Below, one piece after another: positions 4,704 to 11,429 of a DNA stretch of 11,429 nt. The position numbers were made by a program, and so were the translations under genes. Origin of the DNA: Microcaldota archaeon (lineage in GTDB: Archaea > Micrarchaeota > Micrarchaeia > Anstonellales > Bilamarchaeaceae); assembly GCA_026992595.1 (NCBI GenBank), contig JALWZW010000069.1:1-11429 (forward strand). The letters run 5' to 3'. The notes under the pieces are model-generated. The model was not told where the DNA came from. It ran no database searches and saw nothing but the letters and a program-made list of their open reading frames with translations. Positions within the stretch are counted from its first letter, which is position 1. Every line of letters begins with the position of its first letter.

Positions 4704-7223
4704 TCACGCTGTATCAACATCATCTTGCTTAACGCTCTCTAAATGCTTAGTGGTGGAGGAGAACATGGGGTCTAACCCATCCCCTCCATATATAAATTGC
4801 ACTATGCTATCGTCCGCATTCCTAACGGTAAGGTCAGGCGCTACTGTCAGGTCTTGTAGCGCGTTTATAAGCCTCCTCTGCATATATCCTGAGCGCGCCG
4901 TTCTTATCGCCTTATTGACCAGCGATTCTCTTCCTCCCATTGCGTGTAGGTAAAATTCATCTGGCTTTAAGCCGTCGTGGAAGGAGGCATACACAAAGCC
5001 GCGCTCCCTTCCGCTCAAAACCCCTTTCTTGAAGTAGGGCAGCACCCTTTTTCTATACCCTCTTGCAGGCCTTTTTGAGCGTACCGTTTGCTGTGCCACC
5101 ACTGCTGACATCTGGATGGCGTTAAGCAAACTCCCTCTTGCGCCTATCTTTGCCATGATTATAGAGGTGTTGTCTTTACCTAAATCCTTTTCCACCACTT
5201 CGCCCACTTCATTTCTCGCTTTGGTGGTTATTTCTAATATTGTGCTTTCTAATGTTTCTTGGAGGGAGACGCCCGGAGACCTTTCAAGCGTTTTGTTTTT
5301 ATATTGCAGGATAAGGTTATCTATCTCTCTGTTCATTCTCTCAATTATCGCCTTTATCTTTTCCTTCCCTTCTTTTGAGATGGTGTAGTTTTTAAGAGAG
5401 ACGGTGAAACCTTCTAAATAGAGGGCGTGAAGCGCCATTTTAAGCACAGCGTCCAAAAAGTTCCTAACATACTCTCCGCCTTTTTCCACAAACAACCTCT
5501 CCAACAGCTCCCCTTCAATCGCCTTGCTATCTATCGCGCCCTTTATTAACTTTCCGTTCTTTATAACCACTTCATCGCCCATTTTGCTTTTGGTTTTTAT
5601 GTTAAGATTGCTTGGAAGCAGTTGGGAGAAAAGCAGTTTGCCCGAATACTTTCCGTTCTTCAAATCAGGTTTGGGCATTTTGGTGATGCCTGCTAAATAA
5701 AGGATATGCGCTGCCTCTGTTTTGCTGAACTCTGCACCGTCGCGCGTAAGTATATATAAACCAGAAACATGGTCCTCTTGAGGTTTTATTATTGCGTGGC
5801 CATGCCTAGGCGAGAGTATCTGATTTTCCACTTTAGCAAGGTAGCGCGCCTCTGCCTGCGCCTCTTCATTCTGCATTACATGCAGATTCATCTCATCTCC
5901 GTCAAAATCAGCGTTATAGGGCGGCGTCACTACTGGGTTTAACCTAAAGGTCCTTCCCGGCAGCACCTTTATCTCGTGTGCCATCATGGAAATTCTATGC
6001 AGGGAGGGCTGCCTATTAAATAGCGCAATATCTCCATCCACCACCTGCCTTTCCACTATCCACCCCACTTTTAAGCTTTCTGCCTGCTCCTTCCTCATCT
6101 CTTCTGTTGCGCCCACTTTTACCCTGCGGCCGTCGCTTCTTATTATGTAAAGGGCGCGCGGGTATTCTGAGCGCATCACCAACTGCTTGCAATACTCTAA
6201 ATTCCAAGGGGTGACATGGAGCGGTATGGTGAGCTCTTCTGCAATCTTTTGCGGCACCCCCACCTCGTCCATCCTTATGCGCGGGTCAGGTGAAATAACG
6301 GTACGCGCAGAAAAGTTGACGCGTTTTCCTGAAAGGTTGTATCTAAATCGCCCTTCCTTGCCCTTCAGCCGCTGCGCCAGGGTCTTAAGCGGCCTTCCGC
6401 TTCTATGCCTTGCAGGCGGTATATGCGCGGTTTCATTATCAAAATATGTTGTGATGTGGTATTGCAAAAGTTCCCAGAGGTCTTCAATTATTAATTGAGG
6501 CGCGCCCGCATTTATGTTTGCCTCCAATTTTTGATTTATCCTTATAATATCCACTAATTTGTGCGTAAGGTCATCTTCTGACCTCTCTCCTGTTTCTAAG
6601 GTGATAGAGGGCCTTACTGAAACAGGAGGGACAGGAAGAACAGTCAAAATCATCCATTCTGGCCTTGCATAAACAGGGTCAAACCCTAACTTCCTCACAT
6701 CCTCATCGCTTATTCCTGCCAGCCACTCTCTCACTTCGTGGGGAAGCATCACATCTTTGTTTTTAAGGAAGGTGGTAGGTTTCATAAGCTTTATTTCTGG
6801 CAACTCCTCGCCGCAGTGCCCGCACTTCTTCTTTTTCCTTCCTTTCTTTTCCCCTTCTTCCACCTCTTTCTCCATTTCCTCCTTCTTAACCTCTGTTATA
6901 AGTTTATGACAGGAGGGGCAGGTGTTTTTAAGTATATAATAGATGTGTTTAACAAATTCCACATGCACCACAGGCCTTACCAACTCTATCATTCCAAAAT
7001 GGCCAGGGCAACTTTTCACTGTACCGCCGCAGGTTTTGCATTTTAAACCAGGGTCCACAACCCCCAACCTTAAATCCACCAACCCGCCGTCTATCGGGTA
7101 CCCATCGTCATCATAAGTATCAGGAACTGTTATTTTAGCAACCGCTATTTTTCTTATCATTTCTGGAGAGTAGAGCGAAAACCTTATCTTTCCTATAATA
7201 TGCCTTATATCTTCTTCTAACAT
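4704..7223 (-). CDS. rpoA1: DNA-directed RNA polymerase subunit A' (RpoA1)
   Basis: This 839-residue subunit carries the catalytic centre. The Mg-binding motif NADFDGD lies at residues 437-443. The N-terminal zinc site is C62-x2-C65-x6-C72-x2-H75. A second zinc site pairs C102/C105 with C134/C137 across a highly charged Lys/Glu stretch (residues 111-133). Other landmarks are SGKRVNFSARTVISPDP, FNRQPSLHRISMMAHEIKVLPGRTFRLN, and the bridge-helix part FHDGLKPDEFYLHAMGGRESLVNKAIRTARSGYMQRRL. The C-terminus ends soon after IVQFIYGGDGLDPM, the usual archaeal A' boundary. The length is slightly below the common size of about 870-900. It starts 5 nt after the rpoB' stop, inside the operon. Confidence 0.97.
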   Translation of the reverse strand: MLEEDIRHIIGKIRFSLYSPEMIRKIAVAKITVPDTYDDDGYPIDGGLVDLRLGVVDPGLKCKTCGGTVKSCPGHFGMIELVRPVVHVEFVKHIYYILKNTCPSCHKLITEVKKEEMEKEVEEGEKKGRKKKKCGHCGEELPEIKLMKPTTFLKNKDVMLPHEVREWLAGISDEDVRKLGFDPVYARPEWMILTVLPVPPVSVRPSITLETGERSEDDLTHKLVDIIRINQKLEANINAGAPQLIIEDLWELLQYHITTYFDNETAHIPPARHRSGRPLKTLAQRLKGKEGRFRYNLSGKRVNFSARTVISPDPRIRMDEVGVPQKIAEELTIPLHVTPWNLEYCKQLVMRSEYPRALYIIRSDGRRVKVGATEEMRKEQAESLKVGWIVERQVVDGDIALFNRQPSLHRISMMAHEIKVLPGRTFRLNPVVTPPYNADFDGDEMNLHVMQNEEAQAEARYLAKVENQILSPRHGHAIIKPQEDHVSGLYILTRDGAEFSKTEAAHILYLAGITKMPKPDLKNGKYSGKLLFSQLLPSNLNIKTKSKMGDEVVIKNGKLIKGAIDSKAIEGELLERLFVEKGGEYVRNFLDAVLKMALHALYLEGFTVSLKNYTISKEGKEKIKAIIERMNREIDNLILQYKNKTLERSPGVSLQETLESTILEITTKARNEVGEVVEKDLGKDNTSIIMAKIGARGSLLNAIQMSAVVAQQTVRSKRPARGYRKRVLPYFKKGVLSGRERGFVYASFHDGLKPDEFYLHAMGGRESLVNKAIRTARSGYMQRRLINALQDLTVAPDLTVRNADDSIVQFIYGGDGLDPMFSSTTKHLESVKQDDVDTA

Positions 7224-7228
7224 TCTAC

Positions 7229-9040
7229 CTACCCCTTTTCTTTAAGTTCTATTCTGGGAAAGATGCATAAAGACCTTATTTCATCAAGAAGCAGTTTAAA
7301 CGCATAGCTCATCTCCACCGGTTCCCCTTTATCAGTTTTACTCAACCTGCAATAGCTCTTATTCTGCACATAGTCTGGGGTTGCTGCCTCTCCGCACTCC
7401 GGACAGATAAATACACGGGTTTTATCGCTTTCCTCAAGCAACCTTTCCTTTATAAGCATACTTGCACCATAGCCAATTAAGCAGTCCCTTTCCATCTCTC
7501 CAAATCTTAACCCTCCTTCCCTCGCCCTTCCTTCGGTGGGTTGGTGGGTGAGCAGTTGGACAGGCCCCCTGCTTCTCACATGCATTTTATTAGATACCAG
7601 GTGGTGGAGGCGCTGGTAGTATATCACACCCACAAATATCTTTGCCTTCAATCTTCTTCCGGTAATTCCATCGTAAAGCACTTCCTCTCCATACTCATCA
7701 AAGCCGTTTTTCCTAAGCACCTCTTTAAACTGCTCCTCTTTATCTCCGCTAAAGGCGGTAGCGTCTGCAAACATCCCTCCTATTGCCCCCATCTTCCCCC
7801 CAAGCATCTCTAAGAGGTGGCCTGCTGTCATTCTGGAGGGAATGGCGTGAGTGTTAACTATAAGGTCTGGTATTATTCCTGATTCTGTGAAGGGCATGTT
7901 TTCTTGAGGTACCAATATTCCTACCACTCCCTTTTGCCCATGCCTAGAGGCAAACTTATCCCCTATTTCAGGCACCTTTATAGACCTTATCCTTACTTTA
8001 ATCACTCTGTTTCCTCCCTGCCCTTCTGTAATAAGGACTGAATCCACTTTCCCTCTCTCCCCTGCTTTGAGCGCGAGGGAGGATTCTCTTTTCTTCTCCT
8101 CCACAGCTCCAAAGACCGAAATCTCTTCTAAGAATCTGGGGGGTGATGTTTTGCCCACAAGCACATCTTTTCCCTCCACCTCACTTTCCGGCATCACTAT
8201 GCCGTCTTCCCCCAAATGTCTATAAGCATGCTCTCCTCTATACCCTACCACATCGGGAGAGGGAATCTCTATTTTGTCTTTTTGCCCTCCCGGATAACTT
8301 CGTTCTTCTGTTTCATAGGTTCTGAACATCACCACGCGGTGAAGCCCTCTGTCTATTGCTGATTTATTTACTATAATCGCATCTGCCATGTTGTATCCTT
8401 GGTAAGATGCAAGTGCAACCACGCAGTTCTGCCCTGCCGCCCTCTCTCTTAAATTCAGGTGCTTATATACTCTTGTTTGCACAATGGGTTCTTGGGGATA
8501 GTACATCACATAAGCACGGGTGTCATATCTATTTGCAAAATTGGTGGTATAGGTACCCAAGGCCTGCTTTGCCATCGCGCAGCCCATGGTGATTCTTGGT
8601 GAGGAGTTGTATTCTGGGTAGGGTAAGATGCTTGCCACTACTCCAAAGATGGTAGAGGGGTCTAATTCTAAATGCGTGTGCTCTTCTGTAAGTTCCTCTT
8701 CTGACATCGCTATGTAAGCGTTTTCTTCCTCCTGCGCGTCTAAATATTCAATTATGCCCATTTTGATAAGATGTTGCCAGGTTAATTCTCCTTTCTTAAG
8801 CCGCTCTTTTATAGCAGAGGTGAGGCGAGATTTCCCTTTTTCCACCACTATATAAGGCCTTCTCACCCTTCCCCTGTCTGTAAATATATATAATTCGTTT
8901 GTCTTATTATCATAGTAAATATTCACTTGATAGGAGAGTTCGTTCATTCTTCTCTTTTCTCTCAACCTTTTGGCAAGCGCCTTCCCATCGTTGTGAAAAC
9001 CGATCAACCTTCCGTTTAAAAATACCGCGGTCTTCTTCAT
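7229..9040 (-). CDS. rpoB1: DNA-directed RNA polymerase subunit B' (RpoB1)
   Basis: This is the C-terminal part of the second-largest polymerase subunit, 603 residues. It contains the hybrid-binding and wall regions: NMADAIIVNKSAIDRG, KVPEIGDKFASRHGQKGVVG, GIIPDLIVNTHAIPSRMT and the C-terminal clamp/anchor PTEGRAREGGLRFGEMERDC. The zinc-ribbon region is unusual: C546-x2-C549 is followed by C564, but position 567, where a fourth cysteine is expected, is Ser. The start codon overlaps the rpoB'' stop as ATGA, as expected for a split rpoB in which both halves must be made in equal amounts. Splitting of rpoB is known in many euryarchaea and in other small-genome archaea; it is absent in Crenarchaeota and Thermococcales. 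Confidence 0.97.
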   Translation of the reverse strand: MKKTAVFLNGRLIGFHNDGKALAKRLREKRRMNELSYQVNIYYDNKTNELYIFTDRGRVRRPYIVVEKGKSRLTSAIKERLKKGELTWQHLIKMGIIEYLDAQEEENAYIAMSEEELTEEHTHLELDPSTIFGVVASILPYPEYNSSPRITMGCAMAKQALGTYTTNFANRYDTRAYVMYYPQEPIVQTRVYKHLNLRERAAGQNCVVALASYQGYNMADAIIVNKSAIDRGLHRVVMFRTYETEERSYPGGQKDKIEIPSPDVVGYRGEHAYRHLGEDGIVMPESEVEGKDVLVGKTSPPRFLEEISVFGAVEEKKRESSLALKAGERGKVDSVLITEGQGGNRVIKVRIRSIKVPEIGDKFASRHGQKGVVGILVPQENMPFTESGIIPDLIVNTHAIPSRMTAGHLLEMLGGKMGAIGGMFADATAFSGDKEEQFKEVLRKNGFDEYGEEVLYDGITGRRLKAKIFVGVIYYQRLHHLVSNKMHVRSRGPVQLLTHQPTEGRAREGGLRFGEMERDCLIGYGASMLIKERLLEESDKTRVFICPECGEAATPDYVQNKSYCRLSKTDKGEPVEMSYAFKLLLDEIRSLCIFPRIELKEKG

Positions 9041-10485
9041 TCTTTCACCCCGTGCATTCTTAAGACCTCTTCTACCTGCCGCTCATCGCTGCCGTTTGAT
9101 ACCTCAGCCAGAATGGCAAGGTTTTTTACTAAAGAACAGCGCGGGCCTTCTGGAGTTTCGTTAGGACATATTTTGCCTATATGGGTGCCGTGCAGGTCTC
9201 TTGCTTTGAAATGCGGGTGTTTTTTGCTTAAGGGAGAGACCACTCTTCGCAGGTGGGAGAGCGTTGAGAGGTAGCTTACGCGGTCTAACAGTTGTGATAT
9301 TCCTGTTTGCCCTGCTATCCAATTGCCTGTAGCCATTGCATATTTTATCCTGTCTCCCAACACATCCTGCCTTATAAGCGTATGCACCTGCAACTTCCTC
9401 CCTCTCGCATCTGCGCGCGACGCTTGATATACAATATCCCGCACTAAAAATTGGAACGCGTATCTAAACAAATCTTCCATAAGGTCCCCTGCCAACTTTA
9501 TCCTCTTATTTGCGTAATGGTCTTTATCGTCCTGCGGTATTTCTTTATAAGCCACCCTTATCGCTCTCTCTGCCAACCTCACCAAATAGAGCGCTTTCTT
9601 CATACGCGCGCTTGGGTCTGTGCCTATGTGTGGGAGGAGGTAGTTGTCTAAAAGCGCGTTGATGCGGTTTAGGCGGAATTCTTTAGGTTGGCCAGGCGCC
9701 ACCTTTTTGGAGAGCATGTCCACCGCTTCTTCATGGCTCTTTGACTCTTCAATCTCCAAATTTAATATAACATCGTTTTTGATCTTCTTATCCTCGGAGA
9801 AGGCAGAGAGTATCTCTTTATCGCTTTTTAGCCCCAGCGCTCTTAATAATTGCATAAGCGGCAGGTTGGGCGGAGTGGAGGGGAATTCTGCAGTTAGCAC
9901 TCCTTCTGGATTTCTTGTCACCACACAGCGCGCCCTAAAGCCGTGAAGGGTGGAAAACACCTTTGCCACCACTGTGTTTTTTTCTCTCGTCACAATGGGC
10001 TTATTAGGTACTAAATCTTCTATAGAAACCAGCACCCTTTCGCTGCCGTTGATGATGAAATAGCCGCCTGGGTTGTCTGGGTCTTCGTCTGCTTCCACCA
10101 ACTGCTTAGCATTCATTCCTGAGAGGTAGCAAAGGTTAGATTTCAGCATTACAGGGATTTCTCCTATGAAGACATCAGAGGGAACGCGCCTTTCCATTCC
10201 GTTAAACACAGGAATCATCTCTAAAAATATAGGTGCTGCGTAGGTAAGGTTGCGCAACCTTGCCTCTTGCGGCAGTATCTTTCTATACCCTCCTCTTACT
10301 TCCCAATAGCGCGGCTGCTCCACTCTTATTCTCCCTAACTTTATTTCAAACCCTTCCACATTGGTTTGTATCACTCCTACGCGGTCCACCACCTTTTGAA
10401 GCCCTTCTTCTATGAATTTGTTATAGGAGTTTATTTGCTGCGCCACTAAAGAATTAGTTTTAAAATAAACCTCCACCAAATCCAT
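9037..10485 (-). CDS. rpoB2: DNA-directed RNA polymerase subunit B'' (RpoB2)
   Basis: This is the N-terminal half of the second-largest polymerase subunit, 482 residues, carrying the protrusion, lobe and fork regions. Landmarks are the N-terminal SYNKFIEEGLQKVVD, PVMLKSNLCYL, GGYFIINGSERVLVSIEDLVPNKP, DDKDHYANKRIKLAGDL, GQTGISQLLDRVSYLSTLSHLRRVVSPL, and LHGTHIGKICPNETPEGPRCSLVKNLAIL. Most homologues have CGLVKNLA; here Gly is Ser. The protein ends just after this block, the same break point as other split archaeal rpoB genes. The ATG at 10485 is 10 nt after the rpoH stop; the intervening AAAGGTGTAAGT holds a usable Shine-Dalgarno sequence (GGTG). The gene overlaps rpoB' by 4 nt. Confidence 0.97.
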   Translation of the reverse strand: MDLVEVYFKTNSLVAQQINSYNKFIEEGLQKVVDRVGVIQTNVEGFEIKLGRIRVEQPRYWEVRGGYRKILPQEARLRNLTYAAPIFLEMIPVFNGMERRVPSDVFIGEIPVMLKSNLCYLSGMNAKQLVEADEDPDNPGGYFIINGSERVLVSIEDLVPNKPIVTREKNTVVAKVFSTLHGFRARCVVTRNPEGVLTAEFPSTPPNLPLMQLLRALGLKSDKEILSAFSEDKKIKNDVILNLEIEESKSHEEAVDMLSKKVAPGQPKEFRLNRINALLDNYLLPHIGTDPSARMKKALYLVRLAERAIRVAYKEIPQDDKDHYANKRIKLAGDLMEDLFRYAFQFLVRDIVYQASRADARGRKLQVHTLIRQDVLGDRIKYAMATGNWIAGQTGISQLLDRVSYLSTLSHLRRVVSPLSKKHPHFKARDLHGTHIGKICPNETPEGPRCSLVKNLAILAEVSNGSDERQVEEVLRMHGVKE

Positions 10486-10495
10486 ACTTACACCT

Positions 10496-10744
10496 TTATT
10501 CTATTACCACTCTATAAGCGTAATATTTCCCTGTCCCATCGTTCCTTTCAATTCTTATCACATCCCCTACTTTTGCTTTGAGTGCTACTGCTGCAGGGTC
10601 ATTTTTGCGGATTTTTGGAAGTTGGGTCTGGTCTATTTTGTATTTTTTCAGGAGTTCGTTTTTTTCTTTTTCGGAGAGTATTTTCATGGGAGGAAGAAGA
10701 ACATGCGCTAAAATATCTACCTCTGCTTTTTTTCTTTTTGCCAA
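10496..10744 (-). CDS. rpoH: DNA-directed RNA polymerase subunit H (RpoH, Rpb5-like)
   Basis: This small subunit matches the C-terminal domain of eukaryotic Rpb5 and sits at the downstream jaw. Family features are HVLLPPMKILSEKEKNELL, the YKIDQTQLPKI segment, and the closing GDVIRIER...YYAYRVV. I chose the TTG at 10742-10744 because GGTGGTGAG stands just before it. It yields M-AKRKKAEVDILAH (82 residues), close to the family length, with a leader of about 20 nt after the TATA box at 10787-10795. The alternative is a GTG at 10781-10783 (95 residues), which would be leaderless from the farther TATA box at 10801-10812. It is the first gene of the polymerase operon, the conserved archaeal position. 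The identity is firm; the start is uncertain. Confidence 0.92.
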   Translation of the reverse strand: MAKRKKAEVDILAHVLLPPMKILSEKEKNELLKKYKIDQTQLPKIRKNDPAAVALKAKVGDVIRIERNDGTGKYYAYRVVIE

Positions 10745-10786
10745 CTCACCACCCGCCCCTTGAGCATAGAGGCTACCAATCACATA

Positions 10787-10795
10787 CTTTTTAAA
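10787..10795 (-). promoter_or_regulatory. Proximal TATA box for the rpoH operon
   Basis: The minus strand reads TTTAAAAAG. Transcription about 25 nt downstream would start near 10766 and leave a leader of about 20 nt holding GGTGGTGAG before the TTG start of rpoH. Confidence 0.55.
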
Positions 10796-10800
10796 TGGGA

Positions 10801-10812
10801 ATGTTTTTAAAG
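10801..10812 (-). promoter_or_regulatory. Distal TATA-like box for the rpoH operon
   Basis: The minus strand reads CTTTAAAAACAT, about 16 nt upstream of the proximal TATA box. A start about 25 nt downstream falls on the GTG at 10783, which would give a leaderless, 13-residue-longer RpoH. Whether both boxes are used cannot be told from sequence. Confidence 0.35.
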
Positions 10813-10849
10813 TTTCTTGTGTTTTTTTGTGGAAAAAATCGTAGAAAAA

Positions 10850-10859
10850 TTTAAAAATA
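10850..10859 (+). promoter_or_regulatory. TATA box for the 10878 transcript
   Basis: The plus strand reads TTTAAAAATA, preceded by AAAAA (a possible BRE region). It points away from rpoH. A start about 25 nt downstream falls at 10878-10880, the first base of the terminal helix of the candidate RNA. No protein gene follows on this strand for over 350 nt, which argues for an RNA product. Confidence 0.55.
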
Positions 10860-10877
10860 AGGTGCGCATTGTATTAA

Positions 10878-11015
10878 TTGCTACGGCCGAATTCTGGTGC
10901 ATGGGAGGATAGCTGGTCGCCTTGCCAGCGCTTTAATGCGCTGGCCTAATTCTTTGTACTGCTGCTTTAGGTGGTTGTAAGAATGGGTTAAAGAATTAAA
11001 AGGCGCAATTAGCAA
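10878..11015 (+). ncRNA. Candidate structured non-coding RNA, about 138 nt
   Basis: I do not recognise this RNA. The terminal helix is TTGCTA (10878-10883) with TAGCAA (11010-11015), followed after an internal loop by GCC (10886-10888) with GGC (11002-11004). Inside are a perfect 8-bp hairpin GCCAGCGC/GCGCTGGC (10924-10931 and 10938-10945, loop TTTAAT) and a 9-bp helix TAATTCTTT/AAAGAATTA (10947-10955 and 10990-10998). The latter encloses an imperfect stem at 10957-10979. The TATA box at 10850-10859 is at the right distance. There is no T-loop sequence, so it is not an ordinary tRNA, and no clear box C/D. The 3' end overlaps the stop of the opposite-strand zinc-protein gene by 7 nt. T-rich DNA at about 11031-11053 could end transcription. 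Confidence 0.5.
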
Positions 11016-11167
11016 AATTCACACACGCCCTTTTCCTCGCTTTCCTTTTTATACTGCTCATAATGCTCTTTGGAGCAGAAGTATGCTTTCTCGCCCGCTA
11101 TGTTCTCCCTCTCTATCCAGGCCTCAGATTGTGTGGTCCCGCACACATAACATTTCTTTTCTGCCAT
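11009..11167 (-). CDS. Small treble-clef/TRASH-like zinc-binding protein
   Basis: This short gene encodes 52 residues. It begins MAEKKCYVCG and ends KGVCEFC. Metal-ligand candidates are C6-x2-C9, then FC at residue 31 followed by SKEHYEQYK (H35), then C49-x2-C52. The arrangement C-x2-C ... YFCSKEHYEQY is the hallmark of TRASH/MYM-type treble-clef domains, seen in metal-handling proteins and in small DNA- or protein-binding factors. The terminal CEFC could complete a second site or be redox-active. There is no membrane segment. No Shine-Dalgarno sequence is visible before the ATG at 11165-11167; the leader from the TATA box at 11208-11217 would be about 20 nt. Function is unknown. Its 3' end is antisense to the end of the candidate RNA at 10878-11015. 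Confidence 0.75.
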   Translation of the reverse strand: MAEKKCYVCGTTQSEAWIERENIAGEKAYFCSKEHYEQYKKESEEKGVCEFC

Positions 11168-11207
11168 GCTTGTTATTAGGCGCGCAGATTTTTATTATTT
11201 TCATTCT

Positions 11208-11218
11208 CTTTTTTAAAC
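11208..11218. promoter_or_regulatory. Shared divergent TATA element
   Basis: The near-palindromic CTTTTTTAAAC can serve both strands. On the plus strand it predicts a start at about 11239, which would make the ORF at 11240 leaderless. On the minus strand it predicts a start near 11188, giving the zinc-protein gene a short leader. A second plus-strand A/T run (TTTTTATAAC) lies at 11217-11227 but is too close to the ATG to set that start. Confidence 0.45.
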
Positions 11219-11239
11219 TTTTTATAACAATTTATAATC

Positions 11240-11429
11240 ATGTCTTTGGTAAGTAAAAGATTGTGCAGAAGGCGATGCGCTCAGCGATGCGCGGCAGAGG
11301 GTGCAGCGTTTGCGCGCTATAAAGAGGAGGCAGAAGCGCTTTATAAAGGATTGCAGGAGGTAAAACAAAGGTTTGAAAATGGCTCTGACCGCCTTTCCTA
11401 CCGCACCTTCTCTTTATTTAAAGAGGTTG
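11240..11429 (+). CDS. Unrecognised ORF, runs off the right edge
   Basis: The first 63 residues of a frame with no stop before the window edge. It opens MSLVSKRLCRRRCAQRCAAEG with a strongly basic, cysteine-containing segment (three Cys in the first 18 residues), then a helical charged part (ARYKEEAEALYKGLQEVKQRFENG) that could form a coiled coil. The DNA for the basic part contains a near-repeat, GCGATGCGCTCA followed by GCGATGCGCGGC. The start is supported by the TATA element at 11208-11218, which fits a leaderless message. I do not recognise a family. In-frame TTG codons at 11246 and 11258 are alternative starts. The codon pattern (many GCG, AAA, GAG) resembles the neighbours, so it is probably a real gene. 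Confidence 0.55.
   Translation, partial: MSLVSKRLCRRRCAQRCAAEGAAFARYKEEAEALYKGLQEVKQRFENGSDRLSYRTFSLFKEV

Noticed and set aside
10947..11001. Archaeal H/ACA guide RNA (lower helix followed by AAA)
   Set aside because: The internal pocket is lopsided (1 nt against about 10 nt) and no kink-turn is seen in the upper stem; too weak to name.
10878..11015. tRNA, with or without intron
   Set aside because: No GTTCRANYC T-loop or matching acceptor stem could be found.

Overview
The window is a piece of an archaeal chromosome. The evidence is an archaeal RNA polymerase operon with split large subunits (B''/B' and A'/A''), RpoH, an archaeal L30e and a two-KH NusA, plus a Pop5-type RNase P protein and TATA-box promoters. 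The very compact layout and the trimmed subunits (short A'' N-terminus, a lost zinc cysteine in B') would suit a DPANN-type or otherwise reduced euryarchaeal lineage. The sequence alone does not fix the phylum.

Positions 2-2198 (+ strand): the 3' part of a TSPPY-type DNA methyltransferase overlaps a YchF/OBG-like GTPase with a C-terminal TGS domain, which overlaps a CutA1 protein. All three look co-transcribed.

Positions 2154-2441 (- strand): a Pop5 (RNase P protein) gene that is too short for a standard ORF listing at its true start. It has no ATG, GTG or TTG start. A CTG preceded by a strong Shine-Dalgarno sequence is the best candidate. Its 3' end overlaps cutA tail to tail.

Positions 2442-2889: a 448-base stretch between pop5 and nusA with its own TATA box. 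It can be read as a 141-codon ORF of no recognised family. It also has the marks of a structured non-coding RNA of about 319 nt: a terminal helix that closes at the predicted transcription start, at least eight local hairpins, and a repeated A-rich loop. I favour the RNA reading.

Positions 2890-10744 (- strand): the operon rpoH-rpoB''-rpoB'-rpoA'-rpoA''-rpl30e-nusA, with gaps of at most 10 nt or 4-nt ATGA overlaps. The usual downstream rps12/rps7/EF-1A genes do not follow; a new promoter does.

Positions 10745-11429: tandem TATA boxes for rpoH, then a + strand TATA box followed at the right distance by a second candidate structured RNA of about 138 nt, then a 52-codon treble-clef/TRASH-like zinc protein (- strand). 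A divergent promoter drives an unrecognised ORF that runs off the right edge.
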